Assembly: GCA_009786715.1 (NCBI GenBank)
Contig: WQRN01000005.1
Span: 1-44,995, forward strand
Length of the DNA: 44,995 nt
From: Treponema sp.
GTDB lineage: Bacteria > Spirochaetota > Spirochaetia > Treponematales > Breznakiellaceae
Direction: 5' to 3'
Positions within the stretch are counted from its first letter, which is position 1. Every line of letters begins with the position of its first letter. Both the position numbers and the translations under genes were made by a program. This document shows, piece after piece, positions 33,406-42,344 of this stretch. Under the pieces are notes generated by a model, which made no database searches, had not been told where the DNA came from, and saw only the letters and a list, made by a program, of their open reading frames with translations.

Positions 33406-36192
33406 TTGCGGTCAATTTTTGAAAAAAGCAGGGCATTAAACTCAGTTTACGCGCAAATGTTCATTATTGTTATCGCTTTTGTGATAATGGGCATTTCCAG
33501 CTTCCTCTTTGCCAGCCGTATAGAGCATAGACACCTCATAAATGACGCGGAAAACGCCCTCGCTTTTACAGAGTCCGAAATAATCAGTAATCTCCTGGAA
33601 CCGGAAACCTTTTTAAGCGGTTATTCCGAGACAATCCGTACCATGTTATTAAGAGGAGATAATGCGAATTCCATAGCTTCATATATGTCGGCTTTAACCG
33701 GGCTTCTTATCAGAGACAGAGAGCGTATGATTGGTTTAAATAATACACATGGTTTTTTTATGAATTTTGGCGGCGTTTATATATCCGGAAAGAGCCCTTA
33801 TCCTTCTTCAAATTTTTCTTTGGAAGATCATCCTTGGCATCCAATAGCCATTGAAGCCTCCGGAAGAATAATAGTATCAGATCCTTTTAAAGATCCGGCA
33901 ACAGGGTACAACATTATTACCTTTTCACGCTGTATCACAGATGATGAAGGAGAACCTCTTGCCGTTATATGCCTCGATATTGAATTAAACAGAATCTATA
34001 ACCATGCAATTTCTATAAACCTGACTGACGGCAGTTACGGAATATTAATAAATGATAATATGGAGATCATTGCTCACCCCGAACAATACCTGGTCGGCGA
34101 AAAATTATACACCATCGACAGCGGCATAGCTGCGCTTTCAAACGAATTGGAGCAGGGGATTAATATTTACGAACGCAGAGTAAAAAATTATATGTACGAA
34201 GATTCCATCGTATATTTTTTAAAGGTTAAATACGGCTGGTTTTTAGGAATTGTAATTCCTGTAAATGAATATTACAGAAGCGTAAATAATATGGCCGCGT
34301 TTCTAATTGTTCTTGGCTCTCTTCTGGCATGGGGTTTATGCACCATGTTATACTACATTTCTCAGGCAAAGTTAAAATCCGACATGAGAACGCAGCAAAA
34401 AAGCAACTTCCTTGCAACAATGAGCCACGAAATACGCACTCCTTTAAACGCCATTCTTGGTATGACAGAAATTCAAATTCAAAATGCGGAACATCCTCCT
34501 TCCACAAGCGAAGCGTTTATAAAAATTAATAACTCGGGAAACCTTCTATTAAACATTATCAACGACATTTTGGATCTTTCAAAAATTGAAGCGGGTAAAT
34601 TGGAGCTTGTTCCCGTAAAATACGATGTTCCAAGCCTTATAAACGATATAATACAATTAAATTATATCCGCTACGAAAGCAAGCCGATAGAGTTTAAAAT
34701 AGAAATAGATGAAAATATTCCTTCGACTTTAGTCGGCGATGAACTCCGCATTAAACAAATTTTAAATAACCTTTTATCAAACGCGTTTAAATATACCGAC
34801 AGAGGCGAAGTAACTCTTGCAGTCAACGCGGAGTGCGTAGGCCGCGGAGGAGGCGCCGTAATTGTTACGCTTATTTTCCAGGTAAGAGACACAGGACAAG
34901 GCATGACTCCTGAACAGATAGGCAAACTCTTTGATGAATATACGCGTTTTAATCTTGAGGCCAACCGCACAACAGAGGGCGCCGGTCTTGGAATGACAAT
35001 TACGCGAAATCTTGTAGATCTTATGTACGGTAAAATAAATGTAAAAAGCGCAATAAATGAAGGCACATCTGTTACTGTTCGTCTGCCGCAAAAAACAGAC
35101 GGTATCGGCATCCGCGGGATAATAGGTAAAGAAGCCTCAGAAAATTTACGTCATTTCAGGCTTGGTAATTCAATTCAATTAAAGAAAAATCAGGTAACGC
35201 ATGAGTATATGCCTTACGGACAGATTCTTATTGTTGATGATGTCGAGACAAATTTGTATGTTGCTAAAGGTTTAATGGCGCCTTACGGATTAAAAATCGA
35301 TCTTGCCACAAGCGGATTTGAAGCAATAGATAAAATAAAAGACGGTAATATATACAATGTTATATTTATGGATCACATGATGCCTAAAATGGACGGCATA
35401 GAAACAACAAAGCAGCTTCGCAGAATGGGATATACTCAATCCGTGGTAGCATTAACAGCAAACGCTCTTGCGGGTCAGGCGGAAATGTTTATGAAAAACG
35501 GTTTTGATGATTTTATTTCAAAACCAATAGATATACGCCAGTTGAATATATGCCTTAACAGATTAATCCGCGATAAGCAGCCGGCTGAAGTTATTGAAGC
35601 CGCTCAGAAGGAAAAAATCGAATTAGATAAAAAACAAAAACCGGATCAGGGGCATCATCAAATAGATTCAAATCTAGCATTAATATTTGCCCGTGACGCA
35701 GAAAAAGCTGTTGAATCAATTAAAGCAAGCACGAAAAACAATCTTGCAAGCGAAGAAGATCTTCATATGTACATAATAAATGTTCATGCAATGAAAAGCG
35801 CTCTCGCGAATATAAAAGCGAATGAACTCTCATCTATCGCGCTAAGGCTTGAGCAAGCCGGCAGGGAAAAAGATATAAATGTAATATTATCGGAAACAAA
35901 TGATTTTATTGAAAAACTGGGAATGGTAATTAATGAGATCAAAGCAAAGCAGCAGGAAAATATAATCACAGAAGATACTGAAGAAGCGCTTGTGCTTTTA
36001 AATGAGAAACTACAGATAATAAAGGAGTCGTGCGCGGCAATGGATAAGAAAACCGCTAAAAACGCATTGAATGAACTTAGGGAAAAAACCTGGTCGCACA
36101 AAACCGGAGAGCTAATTAATTCCATTACTGAACATTTATTACACAGCGAATTTGACGAAGTGTCTGCGCTTGTTGATAAACACAAAAGCTAA
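33406..36192 (+). CDS. hybrid histidine kinase with Cache-like sensor, receiver and Hpt
   Basis: This 928-residue membrane kinase starts at TTG 33406, with GGAGG 6 bases upstream. A first membrane helix (about residues 14-34) and a second (about 290-314) enclose an extracytoplasmic Cache-like sensor. Then come HisKA with MSHEIRTPLNAILG (His 341), an HATPase domain (DELRIKQILNNLLSNAFKYT, DTGQGM, GAGLGM), and a receiver with phospho-Asp 656 in FMDHMMPKMDG. A C-terminal Hpt-like domain has VHAMKSAL (His 794). It can therefore pass phosphate His-Asp-His, but no DNA-binding regulator is encoded nearby. Its last base is one base before the next kinase ATG. A TATACT at 33372-33377 could be a -10 but lacks a good -35. 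Confidence 0.93.
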   Translation: MRSIFEKSRALNSVYAQMFIIVIAFVIMGISSFLFASRIEHRHLINDAENALAFTESEIISNLLEPETFLSGYSETIRTMLLRGDNANSIASYMSALTGLLIRDRERMIGLNNTHGFFMNFGGVYISGKSPYPSSNFSLEDHPWHPIAIEASGRIIVSDPFKDPATGYNIITFSRCITDDEGEPLAVICLDIELNRIYNHAISINLTDGSYGILINDNMEIIAHPEQYLVGEKLYTIDSGIAALSNELEQGINIYERRVKNYMYEDSIVYFLKVKYGWFLGIVIPVNEYYRSVNNMAAFLIVLGSLLAWGLCTMLYYISQAKLKSDMRTQQKSNFLATMSHEIRTPLNAILGMTEIQIQNAEHPPSTSEAFIKINNSGNLLLNIINDILDLSKIEAGKLELVPVKYDVPSLINDIIQLNYIRYESKPIEFKIEIDENIPSTLVGDELRIKQILNNLLSNAFKYTDRGEVTLAVNAECVGRGGGAVIVTLIFQVRDTGQGMTPEQIGKLFDEYTRFNLEANRTTEGAGLGMTITRNLVDLMYGKINVKSAINEGTSVTVRLPQKTDGIGIRGIIGKEASENLRHFRLGNSIQLKKNQVTHEYMPYGQILIVDDVETNLYVAKGLMAPYGLKIDLATSGFEAIDKIKDGNIYNVIFMDHMMPKMDGIETTKQLRRMGYTQSVVALTANALAGQAEMFMKNGFDDFISKPIDIRQLNICLNRLIRDKQPAEVIEAAQKEKIELDKKQKPDQGHHQIDSNLALIFARDAEKAVESIKASTKNNLASEEDLHMYIINVHAMKSALANIKANELSSIALRLEQAGREKDINVILSETNDFIEKLGMVINEIKAKQQENIITEDTEEALVLLNEKLQIIKESCAAMDKKTAKNALNELREKTWSHKTGELINSITEHLLHSEFDEVSALVDKHKS

Positions 36193-36193
36193 A

Positions 36194-38488
36194 ATGTCAT
36201 TATTATCAATTGTATTATTAATAATAATTTTAGTACTCATTGTAATATTTATCTTAACTATTAAAAGAAAACAAAAATCAGATAAAAAATCAAGAATTAT
36301 AATGACAAGGCTTACAGAGGAAAGAAAAAAATTTAAATCGACCGCTCACTGGTATAAATCCATTCTTGACGCTATTCCCATTCCTATCTCTGTTACAGAT
36401 TCGGACGCATGCTGGACATTCGTTAATACCCGCGTTGAAAATTTTTTAGGCGTAAAGTTTGATGATATAAAAGGAAAATCTTGCAGTAACTGGGGCGCTC
36501 AAATTTGCAATACTCCGAACTGCGGAATAGAGTGCGCAAAACGAGGCGTAAAACAGACATACTTTACACATAACGGAGCGTCATATATAGTTGATGTTGA
36601 GATTCTTAAAGATATTAACGAAAATACGGCAGGCTACATTGAAATTGTTCAAGATGTAACTCAACTCGAAGAAATGTCCAAAAAACAAATGGATGCCGAA
36701 GCGTTAAACAAAGCTAAATCTACTTTTTTAACGACTGTAAGCCACGAAATTCGCACTCCTCTTAACGCGATTCTTGGCATCGCAGACATTGAAATGCAGG
36801 ATCAGTCTCATACTCAAAAAACAAGAGAAGCGCTTATAAAAATACACAGCGCGGGTAATTTGCTTCTTCATATTATAAATGATATTCTTGATTTATCTAA
36901 AATTGAGGCGGGAAAATTAGAACTTTCCTGCGCCGATTATAATGTTCCAAATTTAATAAACGACATTATACATATTAATATAGTGCGAATTAATAACAAG
37001 CAGATAGAATTTTATCTTAATATCAATGAAAACATACCGGAGAATTTATTCGGCGATGAGATTCGAATCAGACAAATTTTAAATAATATTCTTTCTAATG
37101 CCTTTAAATATACTGAACGCGGAAATGTTACCTTATCTGTTGACAAAGAAAATAATAACGGTGTTTTTACTTTAATATTTAAAATCAGCGACACTGGTCA
37201 GGGTATGACTCATGATGAAATAAATAATATGTTTAATGAATATACCCGTTTCCATAAAAAAGCCAACCGCGCAATTGAAGGTACGGGAATCGGCATGAGT
37301 ATTACAAAGCATTTAATACGTTTGATGAACGGAGAAATATATATTGACAGTAAAATCGGCGAAGGAACAACTTTTACAATCAAGCTTCCGCAGGAAACCG
37401 CAGGATCATCAATTATCGGCAAAGAAACTTCTGAAAATTTAAAAAAGTTTCGCTATGAAAGCTCTCCGGCTATCAGAAATGCGCAGATAACGCGGGAACC
37501 AATGCCGTACGGCCGTGTTTTAATTGTTGATGATGTGGAAACAAATTTATATGTCGCAAAAGGATTTTTACTGCCGTATAAATTAAATATCAGCTTCGCT
37601 GTAAACGGATTTGAAACAATTGATAAAATTAAAAACGGAGAGGTTTACGACGTTATATTTATGGATCACATGATGCCTAAAATGGACGGCGTAGAAACTG
37701 TAAAAAAAATCCGCGAAATAGGATATCCGCATCCTATTATCGCATTAACCGCAAATGCGTTGGTAGGACAGGCAGAAATATTTCTTGATAACGGCTTTAA
37801 TGATTTTATTTCAAAACCAATAGACATACGCCAGCTAAATAACCTTCTTAATAAATTTGTGCGTGACAAACAGCCGGCGGAAGTAATTGAAAAAGCAAGA
37901 TTGGAAAATCAAATAGATAATAAAAAAAACGATATAACGCAAAAAATATTAGACGCTGAGTTATCAGATATATTTATCAGAGATGCGGAAAAATCAATAA
38001 AATCTCTCGAAATTATAATTACTAATAATTTCGATAATAATGAAAATATAAAAGATTATATTATTATAACACATTCAATGAAAAGTGCTCTTGCTAATAT
38101 AAACGAACAGGAGTTATCTGATATTGCTTATAAATTGGAACAAGCCGGAAAAAATAATAAAATCGATGTAATATTATCGGACACTTTTGGGTTTATTAAA
38201 TCACTGCGCGCTTTAATAAACAGTTTAAGAGAAAAAAACGATACAGCTGAAGCAGGCGAAGACATAGAAGAGGATATTGCTTTTTTACGCGAAAAACTAC
38301 TTGATATAAAAGAGGCGTGTATGGTATATGATAAAAAAAATATTAAAAATACTATTTTTATACTGCGGGAAAGACCGTGGTCTATCGGCGTAACAGAGAT
38401 GTTAAAAAATATTTCTGAATATTTGCTTCACAGTGATTATGAAAAAATATCCTCTATCATTGACAAAAAAATTAATAAAGGCGCGTAA
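36194..38488 (+). CDS. hybrid histidine kinase with cysteine-containing PAS, receiver and Hpt
   Basis: ATG 36194 lies one base after the previous stop. An in-frame TTG at 36152 would add a poor extension, while 36194 puts the membrane helix (SIVLLIIILVLIVIFILTI) at the N-terminus. Length is 764 residues. A PAS domain (about 60-170) contains Cys 97, 105, 110 and 114 (C-x7-C-x4-C-x3-C). HisKA follows with VSHEIRTPLNAILG (His 184), then HATPase, receiver with Asp 491, and Hpt with His 627 in THSMKSAL. It is a paralogue of the upstream kinase from HisKA onward but has a different sensor. No strong ribosome-binding site is visible, so translation may depend on coupling to the previous gene. Confidence 0.93.
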   Translation: MSLLSIVLLIIILVLIVIFILTIKRKQKSDKKSRIIMTRLTEERKKFKSTAHWYKSILDAIPIPISVTDSDACWTFVNTRVENFLGVKFDDIKGKSCSNWGAQICNTPNCGIECAKRGVKQTYFTHNGASYIVDVEILKDINENTAGYIEIVQDVTQLEEMSKKQMDAEALNKAKSTFLTTVSHEIRTPLNAILGIADIEMQDQSHTQKTREALIKIHSAGNLLLHIINDILDLSKIEAGKLELSCADYNVPNLINDIIHINIVRINNKQIEFYLNINENIPENLFGDEIRIRQILNNILSNAFKYTERGNVTLSVDKENNNGVFTLIFKISDTGQGMTHDEINNMFNEYTRFHKKANRAIEGTGIGMSITKHLIRLMNGEIYIDSKIGEGTTFTIKLPQETAGSSIIGKETSENLKKFRYESSPAIRNAQITREPMPYGRVLIVDDVETNLYVAKGFLLPYKLNISFAVNGFETIDKIKNGEVYDVIFMDHMMPKMDGVETVKKIREIGYPHPIIALTANALVGQAEIFLDNGFNDFISKPIDIRQLNNLLNKFVRDKQPAEVIEKARLENQIDNKKNDITQKILDAELSDIFIRDAEKSIKSLEIIITNNFDNNENIKDYIIITHSMKSALANINEQELSDIAYKLEQAGKNNKIDVILSDTFGFIKSLRALINSLREKNDTAEAGEDIEEDIAFLREKLLDIKEACMVYDKKNIKNTIFILRERPWSIGVTEMLKNISEYLLHSDYEKISSIIDKKINKGA

Positions 38489-39654
38489 TGTATTTATCTA
38501 AACTAGCGTCCGCAGCCGGCGCAAATATTCTGCAAGTGCTTGAAACGCGCAGGATAACGCTTGCCGCAAATGGAATGGACATTATAAATCTTTCAGCGGG
38601 AACTCCTGACAGGCCGCCTGCAGCGCACGTTATGCAGGCAATTTCAAACGCATCAGCAAATCCCGAAAATTACAAATACACGTTGATTGATCCGCCAGCT
38701 CTTACAGACGCTGTTCAAAATTGGTATAAAAAACGCTACGATACAGATCTATCCCCGGAAGAGATTCTTTCAATTTACGGATCACAGGAAGGTTTTGCGC
38801 ATATTTTTCACGCGTTATGTGATCCCGGTGATTTAGTAATTGCAGGCACTCCCGGATATCCGATTTTCTTTTACGGCCCTCTTATGGCAAACGCGCAAAT
38901 CTACCGCACGCCATTGTTACCGGAAAATGGTTTTTTAATTGATTTTGAAAAAATCCCCGCGAGCATTGCGGAAAAAGCGCGCGTAATAATCGTCAGTTAT
39001 CCGTCAAATCCGCTTGGCGCAATAGCAAACAAAGAATTCTATGAAAAGCTAATTGCTTTCGCAAAACGATTTAACATTGTTGTAATCCACGACAACGCAT
39101 ATTCAGAATTTGTTCACGACGGTCCGCCCGCAGGCAGTTTTCTTGCAATACCCGGCGCAAAGGATATCGGGATTGAATTTAATTCTCTTTCGAAAAGTTA
39201 TAATCTTACAGGCCTCAGAATATCTTTCGCTCTTGGAAATAAACAAATAATCAGCGCATTCAGAAAATTACGCACAAATATTGATTACGGTTTATCTTCT
39301 CTTGATCACGCAGCGGCGATTGCCGCTCTTTCTGGTCCGCGTGATACAGTTGAACAAAACCGCCGCGCATACCGCGAACGCCGCAACGCTTTTTGCGCCG
39401 CGCTTATAAAAAACGGGTGGAATGTTCCAATGACCCCGGCCTCAATGTTCACATGGTTTCCTCTGCCTGAGCATTTGCAAAATGTATCCAGCGAACAATT
39501 TTGCATGAACCTACTTGAAAAAACGGGAGTCATCTGCGTCCCAGGTTCCAGTTTCGGCGAAGGCGGCGAAGGTTGGCTTCGTTTCGCGCTAATCCAACCG
39601 CCGGAAAGACTTGAAGAAGCCGCGGAAAGAATCGGCAAATACATATGCACCTAA
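38488..39654 (+). CDS. PLP-dependent aminotransferase, class I/II
   Basis: This 388-residue protein has fold-type I aminotransferase hallmarks: N-terminal INLSAGTPD, substrate-loop SYPSNPLG, DNAYSEF, and PLP lysine 236 in SLSKSYNLTGLR. A C-terminal conserved Arg lies in GWLRFAL. Such enzymes move an amino group from an amino acid to a 2-oxo acid; the sequence resembles the aspartate/alanine/LL-diaminopimelate branch, but substrate cannot be assigned. The ATG overlaps the kinase stop (TAATG) and its end overlaps the radical-SAM gene by 10 bases, so it is in the kinase operon or translationally linked with it. Confidence 0.9.
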   Translation: MYLSKLASAAGANILQVLETRRITLAANGMDIINLSAGTPDRPPAAHVMQAISNASANPENYKYTLIDPPALTDAVQNWYKKRYDTDLSPEEILSIYGSQEGFAHIFHALCDPGDLVIAGTPGYPIFFYGPLMANAQIYRTPLLPENGFLIDFEKIPASIAEKARVIIVSYPSNPLGAIANKEFYEKLIAFAKRFNIVVIHDNAYSEFVHDGPPAGSFLAIPGAKDIGIEFNSLSKSYNLTGLRISFALGNKQIISAFRKLRTNIDYGLSSLDHAAAIAALSGPRDTVEQNRRAYRERRNAFCAALIKNGWNVPMTPASMFTWFPLPEHLQNVSSEQFCMNLLEKTGVICVPGSSFGEGGEGWLRFALIQPPERLEEAAERIGKYICT

Positions 39655-40511
39655 AAGAAGTTAAAGGCATTCTTAGCGCATACAACGGCATGAACATAAG
39701 CCGAGGCTGTACTCACGGATGCATCTACTGCGATTCAATAAGCAAGTGTTATCAGATTGATCATGATTTTGAAGACGTGCATATAAAATCGAACGCGCCT
39801 GCGTTACTCGAAGACGCGCTAAAAAGAAAACGAAAAAAGTGCGTTATTGGCACAGGCGCAATGACAGACCCTTACATTCCTATCCCGGAAAATCTCGCCA
39901 ACATTCGCGCCTGTTTGGAAATAATCGACAAATACGATTGCGGCGTCGCAATTCAAACAAAATCCGATTTAATTCTGCGTGACATTGATCTTTTAATCAG
40001 CATAAATAAAAAAGCAAAATGCATTGTTCAAACAACACTCACCACTTTTGACGAAGAACTCTGCAAAATAATTGAACCCAATGTTTGCGGCACAAAGCGC
40101 CGTTATGATATGCTTAAAGTCATGCAGGAAAACGGAATACAAACAATCGCGTGGCTCTGTCCTTTTCTGCCGTTTATTAATGACACCGAAGAAAATCTAC
40201 ACGGACTTTTAGATTACTGTGTTGACGCAGGCGTTTACGGAATCCTCTGCTGGGGAATCGGCATGACATTGCGAGAAGGCAGCCGCGATTATTTTTACCA
40301 AAAATTAGACGAACACTTTCCTGGATTAAAATCTGAATATCAAAAAAAATATGGTTTAAAATATGAAATAACAAGCGGCGACAATAATAAACTGATGAAA
40401 ATTTTTAACTCAATCTGCGAAAAACACGGCATTGTCACCGGAGTTGATAGATTATTTGAATATATGCGCACATTCGAAGAAAAGAAAAATAAACAAATGG
40501 AATTATTTTAA
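39645..40511 (+). CDS. radical-SAM protein of the SPL/Rv2578c-like group
   Basis: The 288-residue protein has a CxxxCxxC cluster motif at residues 22-29 (CTHGCIYC) preceded by NGMNISRG. GTGAMTDPYIPIPE, typical of the spore-photoproduct-lyase-like/Rv2578c group, follows. A later TLTTFDEEL segment and WLCPFLPFINDT fit the radical-SAM barrel. The substrate is unknown; there is no sporulation context, so a true spore-photoproduct lyase is unlikely. It overlaps the aminotransferase gene by 10 bases. No terminator was seen in the following 89 bases. Confidence 0.88.
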   Translation: MHLKEVKGILSAYNGMNISRGCTHGCIYCDSISKCYQIDHDFEDVHIKSNAPALLEDALKRKRKKCVIGTGAMTDPYIPIPENLANIRACLEIIDKYDCGVAIQTKSDLILRDIDLLISINKKAKCIVQTTLTTFDEELCKIIEPNVCGTKRRYDMLKVMQENGIQTIAWLCPFLPFINDTEENLHGLLDYCVDAGVYGILCWGIGMTLREGSRDYFYQKLDEHFPGLKSEYQKKYGLKYEITSGDNNKLMKIFNSICEKHGIVTGVDRLFEYMRTFEEKKNKQMELF

Positions 40512-40600
40512 ATTCAATCACTTAACTTGACAAATATTGCGTATTAATGAAAACTAAAGACAATAAGTAAATCTTTTAACTTTTTATTAAGGAGAGACCC

Positions 40601-41140
40601 ATGGACACATTACAAACAATAAAGAACCGACACTGTTACCGAGGCTCATATAAAAATACGCCTGTCCCCCGCGAAGACCTAAAAAAAATCCTTGAAGCCG
40701 GTCTTGCCGCACCTTCAGCCTGCAACAAGCAAACAACTTCCCTAATTGCGATTGACGATCCCAAACTGGTTGATGCCGTAACAGGTCTTGTTAAACAAAA
40801 TGGCTTTAGAGGCACAGGCGCAAACCCACCTGCAGGCATCTGCGTTTTAACACAAGTAATCCCTTCTTACAAAGAAAAATATTTCTATATCCAAGATTAT
40901 TCCGCGGCAATTCAAAATATGTTACTCGCCGTCACAGACCTAGGCTACGCAAGCGTCTGGATTGAAGGTCAGGTAACAGCAAATGAAGAAACCCAGAAGC
41001 AACTCGCCAAACTTCTCAACATACCGGAAAAATACACCATCGTTGGTTTCCTTCCCGTCGGCACAGCAGAAACTGAAATCACGCATCCCGATTACATGGC
41101 GTTTGAGGAGAGGGCATGGTTTAACGGGGTTGGGAAATAA
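40601..41140 (+). CDS. nitroreductase-family FMN oxidoreductase
   Basis: This 179-residue protein begins with TIKNRHCYRGSY, a variant of the nitroreductase RRSxRxF start, followed by AGLAAPSACNKQTTSLIAI (FMN-binding segment). A later AIQNMLLAVTDLGYASVWI (dimer helix) and VGFLPVGTAE complete the fold. It probably uses NAD(P)H to reduce quinones, flavins or nitro compounds, as is common in anaerobes. AAGGAGAG lies 6 bases upstream of the ATG. A TTGACA (40527-40532) could be a -35, but no -10 is at the proper distance. It converges on the U32 gene. Confidence 0.88.
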   Translation: MDTLQTIKNRHCYRGSYKNTPVPREDLKKILEAGLAAPSACNKQTTSLIAIDDPKLVDAVTGLVKQNGFRGTGANPPAGICVLTQVIPSYKEKYFYIQDYSAAIQNMLLAVTDLGYASVWIEGQVTANEETQKQLAKLLNIPEKYTIVGFLPVGTAETEITHPDYMAFEERAWFNGVGK

Positions 41141-41145
41141 AATGC

Positions 41146-41160
41146 CGCTAGAAACTAGCG
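41146..41160. terminator. bidirectional terminator between convergent genes
   Basis: CGCTAGAAACTAGCG is a perfect 6-bp stem with a 3-base loop. Read on +, it is followed by TACCTTTTT; read on -, by GCATTTTATTT. It lies between the nitroreductase stop and the U32 gene, and the U32 stop codon (complement of 41155-41157) is inside its stem. Confidence 0.6.
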
Positions 41161-42318
41161 TACCTTTTTCCTTAATATATCACAAGGCTTTAACTCATAT
41201 GGACAATCAATAGAAATAATTTGCTCTGGAACATTTGCAGTATCACCATTAAACACAAATGTTTTACCATTGCAAGCAGAAGGAGATAAAATTTCTATTT
41301 CATCTCCAGTTTCAATTTTATTTTTAATTTTGATACAATTATTCTCCATTACAACAGCAGTAACTATATATGTAGAAATGCTTGTCGCTGATTTATCATA
41401 CTCTTTGTTTTCATCGTTAAAAGTAAAACCTATAGTAAAAGGACGGTGAGGCAGTTTTTCCAACTCAGCCATATAATCAAATTTTTCGTCGTTCATAACG
41501 CGGCTGTATACGTTCACAACACCGCCGACATAATATTCATTTTTCATCCGACCTTCAATTTTAAAACTTGCAACACCAGCATCGGCCAACTCATTTAATT
41601 TGTTGATCAAACATAAATCGCGGCTGTTCATTATATAAGTACCGTTATCATCTTCCTCAACAGAGAAATATTCTCCCGGCCGTTTTTCCTCTTGCAAAAC
41701 ATATTTGTAACGGCACGGATGAGCGCAATCACCACGGTTAGCATCCCTTCCTGTCATATATTTCGATATCAAACAACGCCCCGAATATGACATACACATC
41801 GCGCCATGAACAAAAACTTCTATGTCTGCCTTACCTTCCAGAGATTCACAAATCTCTTTTATATCCTTAACAGGCAGCTCACGTGCCAGAATGATTCGCT
41901 TTGCGCCTAACTCTACATATTGCATTGCGGCACGAGAGTTACAAACATTCGCCTGAGTAGATATATGGATTTCCAAACTTGTCAACGTTCTGAATATTTT
42001 TAACACGCCAAGATCAGAAATAATAACAGCATCCACGCCAGCTCTTTCCAAAAACTTCGCGTATTTTTCTATCTCGTCAAAATCATTATTTCTGGCAAAA
42101 ATATTTACGGTAACATACAATTTTTTCCCAAGCGCGTGAGTATATTTAACAGCTTCCGTTATTTCTTCATCAGAAAAATTACTACTCTTTGCACGCAGAC
42201 TAAATTCTTTCCCGCCTAAATAGACCGCATCCGCGCCAAAATAAAACGCGGTCTTTAAGCGTGAAAAATCTCCTGCAGGAGCTAATAGTTCAATATTGTT
42301 TCCAAATTTGTTTTTCAA
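41155..42318 (-). CDS. trhP: U32-family tRNA hydroxylation protein, TrhP-like
   Basis: The 387-residue protein has the U32 start ELLAPAGDFSRLKTAFYFGA and the signature VHGAMCMSYSGRCLIS followed by GRDANRGDCAHPCRYKY, containing four Cys suited to a [4Fe-4S] cluster. This matches TrhP/YegQ more closely than a true peptidase. TrhP-type proteins form 5-hydroxyuridine at tRNA position 34 using prephenate. The C-terminal OB/barrel-like part is present (ETGDEIEILSP). The start is TTG at 42318, the only standard in-frame start near an upstream stop, with no clear ribosome-binding site. It lies 26 bases downstream of the EFR1-type gene and probably shares its transcript. The choice of TrhP over other U32 paralogues is from motif similarity alone. 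Confidence 0.8.
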   Translation of the reverse strand: MKNKFGNNIELLAPAGDFSRLKTAFYFGADAVYLGGKEFSLRAKSSNFSDEEITEAVKYTHALGKKLYVTVNIFARNNDFDEIEKYAKFLERAGVDAVIISDLGVLKIFRTLTSLEIHISTQANVCNSRAAMQYVELGAKRIILARELPVKDIKEICESLEGKADIEVFVHGAMCMSYSGRCLISKYMTGRDANRGDCAHPCRYKYVLQEEKRPGEYFSVEEDDNGTYIMNSRDLCLINKLNELADAGVASFKIEGRMKNEYYVGGVVNVYSRVMNDEKFDYMAELEKLPHRPFTIGFTFNDENKEYDKSATSISTYIVTAVVMENNCIKIKNKIETGDEIEILSPSACNGKTFVFNGDTANVPEQIISIDCPYELKPCDILRKKVR

Positions 42319-42344
42319 AGCAATTTTATTGTATCACAACTTTA

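Noticed and set aside
39645..40511. True spore-photoproduct lyase
   Set aside because: The protein fits the wider SPL/Rv2578c radical-SAM group and there are no sporulation genes; substrate is left open.
40527..40560. TTGACA upstream of the nitroreductase gene as a promoter
   Set aside because: No acceptable -10 at 16-18 bases; kept only as a remark.
41155..42318. Collagenase-type U32 peptidase
   Set aside because: The Cys-rich signature and overall match are to tRNA-hydroxylation TrhP/YegQ-type members, for which peptidase activity is not the established role.
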